Shown piece after piece: positions 61,793-64,000 of a stretch of DNA of 64,000 nt. The position numbers and the translations under genes were made by a program. Numbering within the stretch: the stretch's first letter is position 1; every line of letters begins with the position of its first letter. This DNA is from Legionella antarctica. Lineage in GTDB: Bacteria > Pseudomonadota > Gammaproteobacteria > Legionellales > Legionellaceae. The stretch is from contig NZ_AP022839.1 of assembly GCF_011764505.1 (NCBI RefSeq), forward strand, positions 62,001 to 126,000, in the 5' to 3' direction. Below the pieces are notes generated by a model that saw only the letters and a list, made by a program, of their open reading frames with translations, ran no database searches and had not been told where the DNA came from.

Positions 61793-63592
61793 ATGTCAGA
61801 AAAAAAAGGTAAGAGGGAAAAACGAACAAACTTAAACCAAGGAAAAAATGGTGATGATCCAAACACCCTTAAATTGGAACGTGAATTAATAAGTCACCTC
61901 ATTAGATACAGTCAGGACAATGCTTCTGTGCGTTCTTTTAGCGAACATGCATTAACCCTTATCAATAACCACCCTATATTAAAAGATAAAATTAAAGGAA
62001 TTTGGCGATATGATTCAGAGCGAGTCAGCGTTATTGCTCCTGAGGATTTACACGATGAGATTCAAAAGAGGCTTCAAAGCTCTGACGTGCACAAAAAAAA
62101 ATGGCAGTCATTAAAAATCAGTTATGTTTCTCTGCGACAGTTTCCCCTAGAAAATATAACCAGTCGCATCGATATTGCACTTGAAAAAGCACACAATAAC
62201 TTATTTTATTTTAGTATCTGGAGTGAGATATCCAAAGCCGATCTGAAATTACTTATTCTTTTTTTAAAAGATTTTTTTGGGATTTTTAATGTTTGCCTAT
62301 TAAACCTGTTGAATAAAAAACGAGTAAAGCTGTTACACACTATTCTTGAAAAAGTAGTTGACTCTGTTGAAATCACAAACGAAGAAGCCGTGATTCAATA
62401 TGTCAATCCTGCTTTTGAACAAATTACTAGTTATAAAGCTTCTGAAGCAATAAATAAGACAGCTGCTTCCCTCTTGCGCTCGCCAAAAGAAGATAAACAA
62501 TTGTTTGAGCGTATTAAACAAGAATTAGAAGCTGGACACACCTGGCGCGGGCAAATTAAATCCAGAAGAAAAGATGACAGTGAATGGATTGCTCAAACAG
62601 TAATTGTACCGGTAATTGATGATGAGTCGGGTAAAATTACGCAACATATCGCAATAAAACAGGATATTACGGAACAGGTAAATTATCTCAACCAATTAGA
62701 AATTAGCGAAGAGCGTTATCGAAATCTTATGAATGCTGCCTCTGATGCGATTTTCATTCATGATTTAAATGGTTTATTGCTAGAAACAAATACAGCCGCT
62801 TGCAAGTCTTTAGGCTATTCTGCTGAAGAGTTACGTGGGTTTCATGTTTGGGACGTTGAAATGGGAGCCACTCCGGATGCCATAAATGAGGTTTTGCAGG
62901 ATCTGGAAAAGGGACCGATAACATGGGAGGGACGACATCGTAGAAAAGATGGAACTACATTTCCCGTTGATGTTCGTTTGGGTATATTAAATGTCACAGG
63001 GGAAAAATTAGTCTTGGCTATAGTCAGAGATATTTCTGCTCAAAAACACTCTCAGGCTACCATTAAAAAATTGACCAGAGCATTAGAACAAAGTCCTGTA
63101 CTGGTTTTGATAACCGACAAAGCAGGAACAATTGAATACGCCAATGCAAAAGTTATGGAGCAAACCGGTTATTTAGCTGAAGAAATTTTAGGACAGAATC
63201 CACGTATTTTACAGTCAGGTCAAACGTCATCAGAAACTTATAAAATAATGTGGAGTCATCTGACTCGTGGGGATGAATGGCGGGGTGAACTACTGAATAA
63301 AAATAAAAAAGGAGAGTTTTTTTGGGTATCGGCTATTATCTCTCCATTACGCGATGAGAATGAGATAACTCATTATCTGGCGGTTATGGAAGATATCTCT
63401 CAGAAAAAAAGTTATGAAGAAATGCTCAAGCACCATGCAACCTATGATAATTTAACGAATTTGCCCAATCGACTTTATGGACACAACCGACTCGATCATG
63501 CTATTGCAAAAACCCAGGTCACCGGAAAAAAGTTGGCTGTTTTATTTACTGGACTTTGGCCATTTTCCAAAACCTGCTATGAGATAATTTAA
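61793..63592 (+). CDS. multi-PAS protein with truncated GGDEF domain
   Basis: About 599 residues. The N-terminal 180 residues are unknown. Three PAS/PAC units follow: DSVEITNEEAVIQYVNPAFEQIT, AASDAIFIHDLNGLLLETNTAACKSLGY and SPVLVLITDKAGTIEYANAKVMEQTGY, each with its RRKDG or KNKKG strand. Then a GGDEF domain begins (HHATYDNLTNLPNRLYGHNRLDHAI) and breaks off at VLFTGLWPF, where VLFxDLDxFK is expected. There is no GGDEF motif, so it cannot make c-di-GMP. I prefer ATG 61793 to the GTG at 61784. Confidence 0.75.
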   Translation: MSEKKGKREKRTNLNQGKNGDDPNTLKLERELISHLIRYSQDNASVRSFSEHALTLINNHPILKDKIKGIWRYDSERVSVIAPEDLHDEIQKRLQSSDVHKKKWQSLKISYVSLRQFPLENITSRIDIALEKAHNNLFYFSIWSEISKADLKLLILFLKDFFGIFNVCLLNLLNKKRVKLLHTILEKVVDSVEITNEEAVIQYVNPAFEQITSYKASEAINKTAASLLRSPKEDKQLFERIKQELEAGHTWRGQIKSRRKDDSEWIAQTVIVPVIDDESGKITQHIAIKQDITEQVNYLNQLEISEERYRNLMNAASDAIFIHDLNGLLLETNTAACKSLGYSAEELRGFHVWDVEMGATPDAINEVLQDLEKGPITWEGRHRRKDGTTFPVDVRLGILNVTGEKLVLAIVRDISAQKHSQATIKKLTRALEQSPVLVLITDKAGTIEYANAKVMEQTGYLAEEILGQNPRILQSGQTSSETYKIMWSHLTRGDEWRGELLNKNKKGEFFWVSAIISPLRDENEITHYLAVMEDISQKKSYEEMLKHHATYDNLTNLPNRLYGHNRLDHAIAKTQVTGKKLAVLFTGLWPFSKTCYEII

Positions 63593-63736
63593 AACCTCAA
63601 GCAATATATCGAACCCAATTCTACTCACCTCGCCTCAACCATAGCATGGAATTCGAAATGATAAATATAAATTCACTATGTACTTTTTTTGTGATACTGG
63701 TTATAATATGTGAATTATTATTAAGAGAGAATGGGT

Positions 63737-64000
63737 ATGAAAAAATCAATCTACGATTTACCTTCAGAGATAGGAAAGGAAATTTCGGGTCACCTACCTT
63801 CGATAAAAGCCAAAACGAATGCTATATTAGATAAACATACCCGAACCTTATTTCAACCCCCTGCCATTTTATCCAAATTCCTGGAGTTTGTGGCTCATGG
63901 AAAGCAAGACCATGCAGAAAAAATATTTACAATAAGGAAAAAAAATCCCCACCAGCTCCAGGAGTTATTACTTGAACGAGGCACAGTGACCGACTATTCA
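63737..64000 (+). CDS. start of an effector-like gene, continuing past the window
   Basis: Open from ATG 63737 to the window end (88 codons): MKKSIYDLPSEIGKEISGHL, FLEFVAHGKQDHAEKIFTIR, LLLERGTVTDYS. The last part resembles a motif repeated in several Legionella effector-like proteins (a-G-x-Q-x-x-A-E...LLL-x-R-G-x-V-T-D-Y-S). The early LPSEIGKEI piece could be F-box-like. GAGAGAATGGG precedes the ATG. The call is from memory of the pattern, not a search. Confidence 0.5.
   Translation, partial: MKKSIYDLPSEIGKEISGHLPSIKAKTNAILDKHTRTLFQPPAILSKFLEFVAHGKQDHAEKIFTIRKKNPHQLQELLLERGTVTDYS

Noticed and set aside
1-64000. tRNA or rRNA genes
   Set aside because: I looked for tRNA-like GGTTCGAATCC arms and rRNA motifs while reading and saw none; a tRNA-finding program would be needed to be sure.

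Overview
The window reads as a stretch of Legionella-like accessory DNA built on a plasmid backbone. The base composition is AT-rich. It carries a Rep_3-type initiator with iterons, parA/parB, several toxin-antitoxin pairs, a POT-type peptide transporter, and at the right end a leucine-rich-repeat protein plus other proteins that look like Dot/Icm-type effectors. Assignment to Legionella or a close relative is an inference from these families; no 16S or other species marker is present.

Layout. 1-9.6 kb: a HigB/HigA-type pair, a ribbon-helix-helix gene cut in two by an IS21-family element (copy A), a ParDE pair, and a block made of a serine recombinase with an unusual C-terminal extension, a WGR-like protein, an HU protein and two coupled unknown genes. 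9.7-27 kb: a nest of Tn3-family transposons. Tn3-A (9752-14564, perfect 32-bp inverted repeats, phosphotransferase cargo) lies inside the tnpA of Tn3-B. Tn3-C (15757-23500, about 130-bp inverted repeats, 5-bp duplication TTGCT, cargo of PRiA4_ORF3-like, SEC-C and two unknown genes) lies further inside the same tnpA. The Tn3-B tyrosine recombinase (tnpI-like) is in turn split by an IS3-family element. 27-34 kb: IS3- and IS21-family elements inserted in each other, plus the remnant of a bacteriocin-type ABC exporter. 34-41.6 kb: the POT transporter, six iterons, parA-parB-orf, two palindromes, two inverted iterons and rep. An IS66-family element removes the last part of rep, with an 8-bp duplication. 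41.6-47.7 kb: integrase, IS110 and tniB-like fragments, two related IS5-family elements and a HigBA pair. 48-53.9 kb: plasmid-type genes (DUF3987, MazG-like, DUF932, unknowns), with a candidate small RNA and a mirrored divergent promoter. 53.9-64 kb: a second identical IS66 copy that truncates the LRR gene, a candidate clan-CE cysteine protease, transposase remnants, PAS-receiver and PAS-GGDEF signalling proteins, and the start of a further effector-like gene.

Many genes are broken, but they can be rebuilt exactly by removing an insertion and one copy of its target duplication: the RHH gene, the Tn3-B tnpA, tnpI, an IS3 orfB and rep. IS21, IS3 and IS66 each occur twice, and the copies look identical by eye apart from one 261-bp insertion, so transposition was recent. 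The plasmid backbone (iterons, parAB, rep) and the stability modules (three toxin-antitoxin pairs) would have kept the replicon. Truncation of rep raises the question of whether it still replicates by itself.
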